A stretch of 53,225 nt of DNA from Roseinatronobacter bogoriensis DSM 18756 (GTDB taxonomy: Bacteria > Pseudomonadota > Alphaproteobacteria > Rhodobacterales > Rhodobacteraceae): NCBI RefSeq assembly GCF_004366635.1, contig NZ_SORN01000013.1, positions 1-53,225 of the forward strand, written 5' to 3'. Below, piece after piece: positions 33,595-42,817 of this stretch (positions are counted from its first letter, which is position 1; every line of letters begins with the position of its first letter). Under the pieces are notes generated by a model. It did not search any database. It was given only the letters and a program-made list of their open reading frames with translations, and was not told the DNA's origin. Made by a program: the position numbers and the translations under genes.

Positions 33595-34667
33595 TAGCGT
33601 CCTCCAGCGCAGGTATTCCGCGCAACTTTGCCAGCGTTCTTCTTCTTTTGCAAAAGCGCGTTGAAAGCGCGTCCTGCATCGAGTGTCGTTGCCTGAATAT
33701 AATGCTTCTCCGCAGTCTCAAAGCCTGAATGTGCCAAGACCGGTCGGATCAGTTTGGAGGCGGCTGTGTTCTCGCGCGCGAGCGTTGTCGCGGCCGCATA
33801 GCGGAAGAAATGGGGCGGGATGCGTATCCCTGTTTGCTTTAGGGTCGTCTCGGCAATGCGCAAACGCAAAGTGCTTTTTTGCATCGGAGCGCCTTTCTTC
33901 TCTACCCACAGGCGGTCATGCATTTGCTTGCCCCGCGCCATCAAAAATGGCCGCGTCTCGGTCAGATACGTTCTGAACACCGTTGCCGCAGGTTCAGAAA
34001 TATCTGCTTCCCATGGAACTCCGGTTTTGGTCATGTCTTCGGACAGGGCGACAGTGATGCTCTCTGCCTCAACATATACGGATGTTCCGATCGAAAGTTC
34101 GTGCAATGCGCGCAGCCGGATCGGCATAAGGGCCAATAGTGCGACCATGGTGCCATCGCGCTGCTTGAGGGCGCGCTGCAAGGCGTTCTGTGTTGCCTGT
34201 GATCGCCGCCCTGCAAGATCAAGCCCGGCCTTTAACAGAACGCGGCTGGACAGGATGCGGCCACGTTTGCGCTCGGGCGTGCCGCCTTTTGCCAGACGCT
34301 TGAGTGCGCCAAGAAGCCGCTTATGGCGTGACCAATCCAAATCGGGGGCTGCAGCAGTGACGACACGATACACCCCGTCTACAAACATCAGCTGTGTCAT
34401 TTTGGCGGTATGATCCAGCGCGGCCAGCCACGCGCGCAACCGGTCGATCGTTGCGCGCTGCACTGGCGGTTCCAGCAGGGCTTCGGGATCGCTACGCCGC
34501 AACCATTCGAGCCAGCGGCCATAGCGTGTGGCCAAAGTTTCGCGGCTGGTTTCGCGCAGATGTGCCAGCGCACCGTGATCTTCAAATGGATTGCCTGACT
34601 GAATCAGTGTTGCCCAGAGCACCTGATCTGCCGCAGGCCATGCGTGAATTGGCATGACAAGGCTCAT
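33594..34667 (-). CDS. Tyrosine recombinase-like protein (second of the trio)
   Basis: The 357-aa product has the catalytic pattern of tyrosine recombinases in diverged form: MPIRLRALHEL (first Arg, near residue 180), IPPHFFRYAAATT (His-x-x-Arg type) and LAHSGFETAEKHYIQ (nucleophile Tyr). The N-terminal half is helical with TSRETLATRYGRWLEWL. It overlaps the gene before it by four bases and the gene after it by one, so the three recombinases are made from one transcript. Its role with a serine recombinase is not clear from sequence. Confidence 0.85.
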   Translation of the reverse strand: MSLVMPIHAWPAADQVLWATLIQSGNPFEDHGALAHLRETSRETLATRYGRWLEWLRRSDPEALLEPPVQRATIDRLRAWLAALDHTAKMTQLMFVDGVYRVVTAAAPDLDWSRHKRLLGALKRLAKGGTPERKRGRILSSRVLLKAGLDLAGRRSQATQNALQRALKQRDGTMVALLALMPIRLRALHELSIGTSVYVEAESITVALSEDMTKTGVPWEADISEPAATVFRTYLTETRPFLMARGKQMHDRLWVEKKGAPMQKSTLRLRIAETTLKQTGIRIPPHFFRYAAATTLARENTAASKLIRPVLAHSGFETAEKHYIQATTLDAGRAFNALLQKKKNAGKVARNTCAGGR

Positions 34668-36364
34668 TTCTGTGGCTCTTTCTTCTGCGCGAGCAATGCG
34701 CCAAAAGCATCCATGGCGCTGCGCGTTTCGAGGCCGGAATACATGTTGATCGTGTGGCTGGACGTGGAATGTCCAAGTATGCGACGGGCAACCTCATATG
34801 CGCCGGGATTCTCGTCGAGCCATATCATGGCCGCAAGATGCCGGAACAGATGTGCATTCATTTCGATACCAGTCCCCACGCGTATCCGCTTCTTCAACCG
34901 CGCCGAGAGTGCATTACCAGTGATTGGTCCCATCCCGTCCCGTCTTGGGAACAGCCAGACTGTTCCTTTCGGGCACAGCAGGGGTGCGCGTGTTGCGAGA
35001 TGCTGCTTCAGCATCTTGGCAACGTCTTTCGGCAGTTCCATCTCTATCGGCGTTTCTGTTTTGGTGTCGTCCTCGTTCATGACCAGAAATAAACGGCCAT
35101 CGCCCATATTCTGCAGGTGCTGCTCAATATGGATGCTTGCGATATTCTTGATGCGCAGCGGGAAACAGAGCAGAATGGCCACTGCAAGAGCATCTTCGCG
35201 GGCCAAGGCGGCATAGTAAGGCTTGGTGTTGCCAGCTGGTTTGGCGAAGATTTTTTCTGGCATGACCAACAGGCGCTGGAGGGTTTTGTCGTCCTGCAAA
35301 ACGCGCAACCGGTCGCGGTTCTTGCGTGTCATGCCCTTTTGCTTTGGCATTGAGACCCGCGCTGCGAGCTGTGCGAGCTGTTTGCGGACATCGTCACCAA
35401 GATCAAGCTTTGAGGCCAGATTGCGCAGGAGCGCTGCCGTTTCTGCGATAAGCTTGTTCTTCTCGTTGCCGTTGCGCTCAAACATGGCGCGCAGGCCGAT
35501 TTCGGCGCGTTTGGGCTCACACAGGGCCGCGACGCTCGTAATCTCTTCGGGCGGAACTCCGGCCTCCAGAAGCTCGGAAGCAAAACGCTTGAGTTGGCGC
35601 GTATACGCGGTGATTGTGTGTGGTCGCAGAGGGCGCGTTGGCTCGCCATCCGCAAAGGGATCTGGCTGGGCCATACGCTGCATAAGAGCTGTCAAATCTG
35701 CCATGAAACCGGCAGGCAGATCTGCATCCGCGCGCTTATAGACCTTCTGCCGACGGGGTTTCTCCAGCGTGGTCTGCGGCCAGTTCTCAATCCGCGTGAC
35801 CGCCAGATTCCATGCATTGATCGCATTGATCCATCCCACTTCCGGCGATTTCGAGATTTCGTTGGCTATGATGGCTTCAAGGAAGCTGTCTGCGTGCGCT
35901 TGTGTAACCTCCTGTGGTGCAACACCGACGCGGTTGAGGTAATGCACAAATCGGGGCAGAGCGAGTGAGAGGGTCTTGTCTTTTGAGGCCAGAACACGCT
36001 CCCACAAGGTCCGCCATGCGGGCGACAGGTCATCAATATGGCGATGACGGCGTTTCACGATGCCAAAATGCGCCATGGCCGAGCGCGCATCGCTGACCGC
36101 ATTCTGCCAAGATTTTGGCGAAAGCCCCAAGGCAGCAGGTGCCACTTTAACAATGCGGGGCTGAAGCCATGTGGGGTCGGCGGGAACCTCGTCAGGCGCG
36201 CGGTTCAGGCCATTTGAGACCCGGCGCAAGCCTGAAACCATATCCCGTTTACGCGTCGCAGGAAGGGTTTCTTCTGTATCCAGTTCAGTGATCAAGTGCG
36301 AGAACATTGGGGTCTCGGGAAATACGAACGCAAATTCGGTTTGCTTGGGGTCAACATGCTTCAT
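34664..36364 (-). CDS. Tyrosine recombinase-like protein (first of the trio)
   Basis: ATG 36364 follows GAGGAG at the proper distance; the frame extends 27 codons further up without such support. The 566-aa protein has a long helical N-terminal part with core-binding-like domains (about 70-330). The catalytic domain shows LCFPLRIKNIASI (first Arg), NAHLFRHLAAMI (His-Leu-Phe-Arg-His) and LGHSTSSHTINMYSG (nucleophile Tyr). All catalytic residues appear present. Similar long tyrosine recombinases occur in tandem pairs or trios in transposon-like elements. It is first in the operon after the small HTH gene. Confidence 0.88.
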   Translation of the reverse strand: MKHVDPKQTEFAFVFPETPMFSHLITELDTEETLPATRKRDMVSGLRRVSNGLNRAPDEVPADPTWLQPRIVKVAPAALGLSPKSWQNAVSDARSAMAHFGIVKRRHRHIDDLSPAWRTLWERVLASKDKTLSLALPRFVHYLNRVGVAPQEVTQAHADSFLEAIIANEISKSPEVGWINAINAWNLAVTRIENWPQTTLEKPRRQKVYKRADADLPAGFMADLTALMQRMAQPDPFADGEPTRPLRPHTITAYTRQLKRFASELLEAGVPPEEITSVAALCEPKRAEIGLRAMFERNGNEKNKLIAETAALLRNLASKLDLGDDVRKQLAQLAARVSMPKQKGMTRKNRDRLRVLQDDKTLQRLLVMPEKIFAKPAGNTKPYYAALAREDALAVAILLCFPLRIKNIASIHIEQHLQNMGDGRLFLVMNEDDTKTETPIEMELPKDVAKMLKQHLATRAPLLCPKGTVWLFPRRDGMGPITGNALSARLKKRIRVGTGIEMNAHLFRHLAAMIWLDENPGAYEVARRILGHSTSSHTINMYSGLETRSAMDAFGALLAQKKEPQK

Positions 36365-36530
36365 CGGGTTCTCCTCTATATGGTCATGGGTGGAATCGGG
36401 TAGACGGGCGTGGACAGTGGTGGACATTCGGGAAGATAATAGCATGAATAGTCAGAAATTAGCGGTATGGGCCTCTTCCCGAGAACTCGGTAACTAACTG
36501 ACATATATAGACATTTATGGACATCTGAGG

Positions 36531-36758
36531 TCACTCCCGGTGGGCGCGACGGTAGGCCCGATGCGCCGCAGGATCGATGCGCACCAAGCGGCCACCGGGG
36601 CCTACGCGGATAACTTCCAGCAGGCCCGTTGCAATCGCGCGGCGCACCGTCTTCTCAGAGCAGTTGTCGAGTTCAGCGACCTCGCGGACAGAAAGTAATG
36701 GGCCAGAAGTTGTCTTTAGTGAGGGTAAAGAACTGCAGGCTTTATTTTTGCGTACCAT
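36531..36758 (-). CDS. Small HTH protein upstream of the recombinase operon
   Basis: ATG 36758 has AGGAAA upstream and gives 75 aa; the longer frame to 36833 is less likely. The sequence LLSVREVAELDNCSEKTVRRAIATGLLEVIRVGPGG is an excisionase/MerR-like helix-turn-helix with a wing. It ends with a basic, Tyr/Arg-rich tail. It lies 166 bp upstream of the first tyrosine recombinase, in the same direction, and may be its directionality factor or regulator. Confidence 0.8.
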   Translation of the reverse strand: MVRKNKACSSLPSLKTTSGPLLSVREVAELDNCSEKTVRRAIATGLLEVIRVGPGGRLVRIDPAAHRAYRRAHRE

Positions 36759-37794
36759 TGTTGGTTTCCTGTGAAAGATTTGGTGGTTGAGCGAGAAATT
36801 CGCGTGCAGCTTGACGGCCAAGAAGCCTTGCAATGGCGCAAACTGCTGTGGATTGCGCCTCTTCGTTTGCCCGAATTATCCCGGTTTTTTCCGCTTCTGA
36901 ACGAGGAGCTGAGGTCATGGTAGCGGACTGCACACAGCTGCTCTGGAAATGGGATGCGTTGAAAATGCAAAACTGGCCTCGTGGCCCCTCAACAGCAAAA
37001 CCTCGACAGAGCCCGAGGGTCGGAGGATAGCTTTCGTGTTACTGCGCCGCCAAATTTTATGCGCATCGCAGTAAGCGTGTGGCGGAATAGAAGGTTGGCG
37101 CTTCTGTTCACGAAGCGCATCTAATGTGGACAGCACGAAGCCGAACAGGGTCGGCGATCCACTATCACTGTGCAGATAGCAGATACAGTAAAGACATGTA
37201 GCTTTACGCCATCCATACGGGGCTGCGGTATCTACTGCTGAGCTCGCGACTATTTTAGTCGCTTGCGACCTAAAGCGCGAGCGGCAGATGTAAGTTTGGC
37301 ATGTGAACACGTGAAGGCCTCCATGATAAAGGCCTAGGCACTGATATTACATAAAGACATTTCCTCGCGTGTGGCGAAGATATACGGGTGTCTTTAAGCT
37401 GTTAGCCTAGGTCACATGGGGTGCCTCCTTTCAATGTGCGGCGAGTATAGGGGCGGAAAAGAAGAAGGAAAGGGTTATTTATTCGAGTGAATTACCGCCT
37501 ACACTGGAAAATAATTAACTCATGCTTTGTGATGATCTGGCCAAATGTGCTACAAACCTACCGGCGTGCAATGGTCCCCGAAATCGGGCATCGCGCGGAT
37601 ACGGATCAGAGCGAAGGGCCTTCCCCTGCATGTCGGGGGGAAGGAACGGGGGCCGGCTATTGTCTTGCTGTTTGAGCAATACATTGAACAGTTCTGTTTC
37701 AGAAGTTGGTATTGCCGATTTTGTTTGCTTTGCTTTTAAAAGCCCGACTAGCTTGGTGTTTCCTCGCGCTTTCAACAGGTGGTGCTAGATAGAC
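36759..37794. other. 1-kb gene-poor stretch with a structured element
   Basis: No convincing gene lies here. A nested inverted-repeat structure sits at 37331-37413: outer arms GGCCTAGGC/GCCTAGGTC (8 of 9 pair) and inner arms TAAAGACA/TGTCTTTA (exact, 37352-37359 and 37389-37396). On the minus strand AAAGGAGG is followed at once by ATGTGA, a start-stop pair, just before this structure. The right part must hold the promoter of the 163-aa gene. Confidence 0.4.
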
Positions 37795-38286
37795 ATGGAT
37801 AGGCGTCAATCGATCATCCTAAGCTTGCTTTCTGAGTATGTTCGCAGCCAGTCGCTGCGTCATTTGAGAGATCAACGCGCCTTGGCTAAGCTGTCGTCAG
37901 AGATGACCACTGCGCTTGACCGAGACAGCGCGCTATGGCGAAAATGGGAAGGGCCGCGTGATACCGTCTTATCTTCTGCCTTGGATTGCTGGATACCAAA
38001 GCCGGACCTCCTTGCCTTTTTGAACAGTCTGCCCGGGCCGCATCTTACCATGACTGACCTTGTACAGCGCATGCGGCACCTGATTGAGGTTGACTACATT
38101 GCTACGCCCGAACCGAAGCTGAAAGACGAGTGCTTGGAGATTTACCAAGCCGAGATCGCCGCAGGAACCGAAATGCCCGCTAGGCGCGCCGCAGACTTGA
38201 TACATGCCGTGTTTACCCAGATATGTGGCAAGATCACCCGCGATATAACAGGGACCGGTATCTCTCAGAGGTCACAGTTTGTGTAG
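37795..38286 (+). CDS. Unknown 163-aa protein
   Basis: A hydrophilic, mainly helical protein with no recognised domain. SIILSLLSEYVRSQSLRHLR opens it, and the middle reads DLVQRMRHLIEVDYIATPEP. The reading frame has normal codon use for the region, and AGGTGG lies somewhat far (about 13 bases) from ATG 37795. The last 20 residues run up to an IS3 remnant, so the C-terminus may have been altered by the insertion. Confidence 0.5.
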   Translation: MDRRQSIILSLLSEYVRSQSLRHLRDQRALAKLSSEMTTALDRDSALWRKWEGPRDTVLSSALDCWIPKPDLLAFLNSLPGPHLTMTDLVQRMRHLIEVDYIATPEPKLKDECLEIYQAEIAAGTEMPARRAADLIHAVFTQICGKITRDITGTGISQRSQFV

Positions 38287-38294
38287 CACAGTGA

Positions 38295-38790
38295 CGCGGT
38301 CACATCCCGATGCGGCAAGTGCGATGTCCAGCGCGTCGCTGACATCGCCCGCCCCATATTGGTGAAAAGCTCCAGCCGACAATGTAACGCGAGAAATCGT
38401 CCAGCACGGTGGACAGGTAGAACCAGCCCCAACCAGTCACTTTAAGATAGGTGAAGTCGGTCTGCCATATATGGTTTGATCGGGTGATCTTGTCCCTGAA
38501 CTCATCGTTCGCGCTGGCCTTGAGCCGGTCGCGGGCACAGCCCTGGTCGTGTTTTGAGGATGCGGTTTTCAAGGGCTAGGTCGGTCACCACCGCCTTGAG
38601 GGCGAGCGTCTCGGCGCACAGGGCTTTGACATCCGTGCTGGTTACCTGGCTGATGGTGTCCACAGCCAAGCGTGTCTTCCCGGCCTCGAGAAATTCCTAC
38701 GACCAGCTGAAATGCACGCTCTGGGCTATGCCCTCGTCGAGAAGGGCGGCCAAGACAATGCGAATCTTTTCTTCCGTACTGTGAATCTTA
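38295..38790 (-). mobile_element. IS3-family remnant (orfA and orfB fragments)
   Basis: The minus strand encodes pieces of both transposase genes. Around 38,690-38,570 an OrfA tail reads AVDTISQVTSTDVKALCAET and LALENRILK. At 38572-38300 an OrfB piece reads NHIWQTDFTYLKVTGWGWFY and STVLDDFSRYIVGW, the first two acidic positions of the DDE core. Both reading frames are broken and the rest of OrfB is missing, so the element is dead. No inverted repeats could be assigned. Confidence 0.8.
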
Positions 38791-39226
38791 CGCGTCGCGC
38801 GCCGGATGTCTTGGACGGCGTTTTCGGCCTCGGCATTCTTCGTCGCCATGGTTTGCCGCTACTATTGATCTTTTGGATCGATTGCTTGACGCTCAGAGCT
38901 TGCTCATCTTTGCTCTATGAACGCTACGATGATCCAAAAACCCTCTGTCCCAAAATTTGCTTATGTTGTCCCATGAGCGCTGACGTCAGACATAGGCCAA
39001 GTCAGGCATCCTGCATTAGTCTGCAGGCGCGTAAACAGAATAAGCTGCTGCGATCAAACGAAAGTTTGAGGCATAACATCTGTTGGATGTAAGAGGTTGC
39101 AAAAGATGTAATTAGCGTATAGGTTGTAATTTAACCGCATAGGTTGAAAAAATGTGCAGTTTCATGAGTACGCGGGCAGAAAATAGAAAGAAAAATTCTC
39201 GAGCGGAAAATGAGAAGGCAGGCAAA
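38791..39226. other. Upstream region of the fimbrial operon
   Basis: Nothing coding is supported in these 436 bp. The right part (39,070-39,220) is markedly AT-rich, holds a direct repeat ATAGGTTG (39,118 and 39,137 region) and is the likely promoter of the chaperone-usher operon. Confidence 0.4.
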
Positions 39227-39727
39227 ATGAAACGAGGAACTCTAACTCGGTTCGTTGGCATCTGGGGTATTTTTTTTATAACGCCCCCGAATGTCGCGGT
39301 TTCACAAACATCAACGGCAACCTTCGACGTCACGATCGAAATCGTGGCAGAGTGCGAAGTCACATCGACCCAGACACTCGATTTTGGCCCTGCGGGTGTA
39401 TTGACTACCGAAATAGATGCAGCGTCCGATATAGAAGTAACATGTACTCCAGATGTTGCTTATTCTATTGGCCTGGATGAAGGTACTGGTGATGGCGCAA
39501 CGACATCCGTGCGCAGAATGACTGGCGCAGGCGAGACGATAGATTACGGGCTTTTTCAGGATGCGGCCCGCAACGTGAATTGGGGTAATGCACCGCCGAC
39601 CGACACAGTGTCAGCAACCGGAACGGGAAGCGCTCAAGTCTATACAGTGTATGGACGGGTACCGCCACAAGCCACCCCAAGCGAAGGCATCTACAGTGAT
39701 ACCATCACCGTAACCGTGACGTATTAG
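39227..39727 (+). CDS. Spore coat U (SCPU) domain fimbrial subunit
   Basis: ATG 39227 with GAAGG upstream gives 166 aa with a signal peptide (hydrophobic FVGIWGIFFITPPNVAVS, cleavage near SQT). The mature protein is one SCPU domain: TFDVTIEIVAECEVTSTQTL, DFGPAG, a second Cys (IEVTCTPD) for a disulfide, and the C-terminal strand GIYSDTITVTVTY. Such proteins are subunits of archaic (sigma, Csu-type) chaperone-usher pili, assembled by donor-strand exchange in the periplasm. It is the first gene of a four-gene operon and probably the major pilin. An alternative start at 39152 adds a charged stretch and is less likely. Confidence 0.9.
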   Translation: MKRGTLTRFVGIWGIFFITPPNVAVSQTSTATFDVTIEIVAECEVTSTQTLDFGPAGVLTTEIDAASDIEVTCTPDVAYSIGLDEGTGDGATTSVRRMTGAGETIDYGLFQDAARNVNWGNAPPTDTVSATGTGSAQVYTVYGRVPPQATPSEGIYSDTITVTVTY

Positions 39728-39741
39728 ACAGAGGTCATGGC

Positions 39742-40458
39742 ATGAAACGCATCGAAGCCGTCCTTTACTCGATTGTTTGTGTAGCTTTGTTGATCCCTGC
39801 GCTGGCCCGTGCCGATGGTTTGCGTGTCTCGCCAGTGACCTTGGCGGTCACTGCGCCTGGTGCTGCGACAACGCTGACACTACGAAATGACGGGCGCGAC
39901 CTCAAGACAGTGCAGGCAAGGGTGTTTCGCTGGACCGAGCACAACGGTCGAGAGCGCATGGAAGTCACCAACGATGTTGTCGTTAGCCCTCCGATGACGC
40001 AGTTGCGACCAGGGGCAGAACAAACCTTGCGTGTTGTGCGCACGAGTACAGCGCCTGTAAGGGGCGAAGAAGCTTATCGCATATACATAGATGAAGTTCC
40101 CGACAGAACGCGGCTTCAGGCGGGGCAAGTGGCATTTGTAACCAGACTTCGGATACCCGCATTCTTCACCGACCCGCGAGCGACACCGCCGCAAGTTGGT
40201 TTTTCTCTGGTTCGAAGCGGTGGTACAACATTTCTTGAGGCGCGTAATACCGGGGATGTACGGTTGCGGCTTGGAAATGTTCGTTTAACACGGGGGAACA
40301 ATGTCATCGTTCGCCGGGACGGTCTTATGGGCTATGCGCTGGGCAATTCAACGATGCGCTGGCCGGTGGGAGCGGCTTCGCAAATTGGAAATGCAAACGT
40401 AAACCTTGCTGCTAGCACGAGCTTAGGGACATTGAATGCCCCGGTCTCATCGCGATAG
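39742..40458 (+). CDS. Periplasmic fimbrial chaperone, PapD/CsuC type
   Basis: The 238-aa protein has a signal peptide (residues 1-24, ...ALARA) and two immunoglobulin-like domains. The first domain shows LRVSPVTLAVTAPGAATTLTL and QLRPGAEQTLRVVRTS, and RGEEAYRIYIDEVP is the pilus-chaperone signature; the second starts near residue 140 (RLRIPAFFTDP). It would bind and fold the SCPU subunits in the periplasm and hand them to the usher. The gene begins 14 bp after the pilin gene and overlaps the usher gene by 23 bp. Confidence 0.93.
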   Translation: MKRIEAVLYSIVCVALLIPALARADGLRVSPVTLAVTAPGAATTLTLRNDGRDLKTVQARVFRWTEHNGRERMEVTNDVVVSPPMTQLRPGAEQTLRVVRTSTAPVRGEEAYRIYIDEVPDRTRLQAGQVAFVTRLRIPAFFTDPRATPPQVGFSLVRSGGTTFLEARNTGDVRLRLGNVRLTRGNNVIVRRDGLMGYALGNSTMRWPVGAASQIGNANVNLAASTSLGTLNAPVSSR

Positions 40459-42817
40459 CCGGACAAAACGGGTACTGTGCTTCCTTGGCATCTCCTTGTT
40501 CGTGCAGACGGCTGCCACCGGTCTTGGCGCTGACGATTTGGCCCTGGAACAGGGGCGGATACTACATCTGGAAGTGTACCTAAACGGTTGGCCTTCTGGC
40601 TTTATCACCCGCTTTGTTGACCATAGGGATGGGCGCTTGCTGGCAGATGCCGAGGAGCTTCGGCGAACCGGTGTTAAACCGATTGTTGCCGGAAGGCGGG
40701 GGCGCGGGGATATACGGGTAGATCTAATTGAGAACCTGACGTTCGAACTTGATGAACTCGCACAGGCTATTCATTTTACCGCTGCGATGGAAAACTACGC
40801 ACCGCGCGAGATAAATGCGTCGGAGCGTATTGATAACACTTTGTCTGATCAGACCGACACCGGCTTCGGCTTGGTTCTGAACTACTCTCTCGATACGGAT
40901 TTGACGCGCAGTTCAGTGTTTTCTTATGGGATCGTGGGCAGTTTCGATACGCGAGTCTTCACACCTCTGGGGACGCTGAACCATAGCTTCACGCTGACAT
41001 ATCGTCAGGGTGAAACCTACCGATACCGGCGGTTGAATAGTTACTGGCGAACACCAATCCCCGGTCGGGCAACACAGCTTCAAATTGGGGATCTCTCGAC
41101 GCGTGGACCGACGTGGGCGCGCTCTGTTCGGATGGGGGGGGTCGTACTTGAACGTAATTTCGAATTACGCCCTGATCTTGTGACTATAGCGTTGCCTAGT
41201 TACGAGGGCAGCGCAGAAGTCCCATCGACCGTTGATGTATATGCCGGTTCAATTCGCCGGTTCTCGACAAATGTGCCGTTTGGACCGTTCCAGTTAACAG
41301 ATCTGCCATTTGCAACCGGCACTACCGATGCCGAAATAGTCCTGCGTGATGTCAGCGGACGCGAAACACGTGTGAACCAGCCGTTTTTCGTTTCGTCAGA
41401 TTTGATGCGCCCTGGGGTTTTCGACTATTCGCTCGCGCTTGGTGTCCCGCGTCTGGGCATCGGCACGGCGACCGATCGCTACTATGGTGGTGTACATGGA
41501 GCCGGGACGCTACGTTTTGGACTAACGCCTGGCATTACGTTGCATGCTCATACTGAGTTCGGTAAAAACCTTAGAATGGCAGGGCTCGGCGGAACCTTCC
41601 GCCTGGGCACGATTGGAACTGCCAGCGCCAGCCTTGCGCATAGCAGATCGGATTTCGGGGCCGGTGTGATGGGCGAATTGTCCACATCTGTGGCGCTGGG
41701 TTCATATCGGGTGTCGGCGCGTGCGATGCGTAAGTCAGACGAGTTCTCCGATATCGCACGAAACACATCTGTTGCGTCGCCTCAGGGATTTGTCCCGCCA
41801 GCGCAAATTACGTCTCTGAACCAGATATCGGCATCCATGCCCGTGCTGGCAGACAGGGATGACGGCGGCAGCATTTTCTATGCGGACACACGACGCGCGG
41901 ATGGTGAGCAGGATCGCAGCTTCGGGGCTACCTATTCGACCAGGGTCTTTGATAAAGGAACCCTCAACTTGTCGGCTATGGCAAGCTACGGCGCAACTTC
42001 GAATGCAGTATTTGGCGTTAGTTTTCATGTTCCGCTGGGTAAACACAGGAATGTCGGCACACGTTTGAACAGTCGGGACGGGCGAATGCTAGCATCTTCG
42101 TTTGTATCGGGAACGCCGGAAGATCGTGGCAGAGGTTGGCACTGGCGGGCGCAGGCAGAGAAGAATACCCACTCTGAATTTTCAGTCTCCGCGCGGCGTC
42201 AGACGCAATATGGCGCCATTGATATCGCATCCAGACAATCGGCCAAGCGACAGGCCGTAGGGGTCCGTGCGCGTGGCGCTGTGGTGTTTGCCGGGGGTGG
42301 CGTCTTCCTTTCCGAACGCATCGATGACGCATTCGTTGTGGTAAGTGCTGGGGCGCCGGGTGTCGACGTGCTGCATGAAAATCGTTGGATCGGGACAACA
42401 GGATCGTCGGGACGCATGCTTGTTCCTGGCTTGCGGTCCTATCAGCGGAACGCATTAGCAATTGATCCGACCTCGTTGCCGCTTGATGCAGATGTGCCCT
42501 ATACGCGTGAAATTGTGCGGCCCGCACAGCGTAGCGGTGTGGTTCTAGATTTCGGGATCAATACAAATCCCGCGACTGCACTTGTTAATCTGGTCAGCCC
42601 ACAAGGTGAACCGATTGAAGTGGGATTGGCCGCGACGCATGTTGAAACTGGCGAAAGCTACATCGTGGGCTACGACGGTCAGGTCTATCTGCGCGATTTG
42701 GAAAAGCATAACGAACTGGTTGTACATTTCCCGGATATGAGTACCTGTCGCGCCGCTTTCGATTTCACGCGCGAACCGGGCAATATCAATCAGATTAGCG
42801 GGGTGGTCTGCCAATGA
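40436..42817 (+). CDS. Outer-membrane fimbrial usher, FimD/CsuD type
   Basis: The 793-aa protein has a signal peptide (about residues 1-32), an N-terminal chaperone-binding domain (LHLEVYLNGWPSGFITRFVD) and a long beta-barrel with the plug. Typical usher segments are FGLVLNYSLDTD, RGPTWARSVRMGGVVLERNF, IRRFSTNVPFGPFQLTDLPF and VSGRETRVNQPFFVSSDLMRPGVFDYSLALG. The C-terminus (INQISGVVCQ) carries the final Cys typical of ushers. It forms the secretion pore through which subunits are polymerised. It overlaps the tip-subunit gene by four bases (ATGA). Confidence 0.95.
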   Translation: MPRSHRDSRTKRVLCFLGISLFVQTAATGLGADDLALEQGRILHLEVYLNGWPSGFITRFVDHRDGRLLADAEELRRTGVKPIVAGRRGRGDIRVDLIENLTFELDELAQAIHFTAAMENYAPREINASERIDNTLSDQTDTGFGLVLNYSLDTDLTRSSVFSYGIVGSFDTRVFTPLGTLNHSFTLTYRQGETYRYRRLNSYWRTPIPGRATQLQIGDLSTRGPTWARSVRMGGVVLERNFELRPDLVTIALPSYEGSAEVPSTVDVYAGSIRRFSTNVPFGPFQLTDLPFATGTTDAEIVLRDVSGRETRVNQPFFVSSDLMRPGVFDYSLALGVPRLGIGTATDRYYGGVHGAGTLRFGLTPGITLHAHTEFGKNLRMAGLGGTFRLGTIGTASASLAHSRSDFGAGVMGELSTSVALGSYRVSARAMRKSDEFSDIARNTSVASPQGFVPPAQITSLNQISASMPVLADRDDGGSIFYADTRRADGEQDRSFGATYSTRVFDKGTLNLSAMASYGATSNAVFGVSFHVPLGKHRNVGTRLNSRDGRMLASSFVSGTPEDRGRGWHWRAQAEKNTHSEFSVSARRQTQYGAIDIASRQSAKRQAVGVRARGAVVFAGGGVFLSERIDDAFVVVSAGAPGVDVLHENRWIGTTGSSGRMLVPGLRSYQRNALAIDPTSLPLDADVPYTREIVRPAQRSGVVLDFGINTNPATALVNLVSPQGEPIEVGLAATHVETGESYIVGYDGQVYLRDLEKHNELVVHFPDMSTCRAAFDFTREPGNINQISGVVCQ

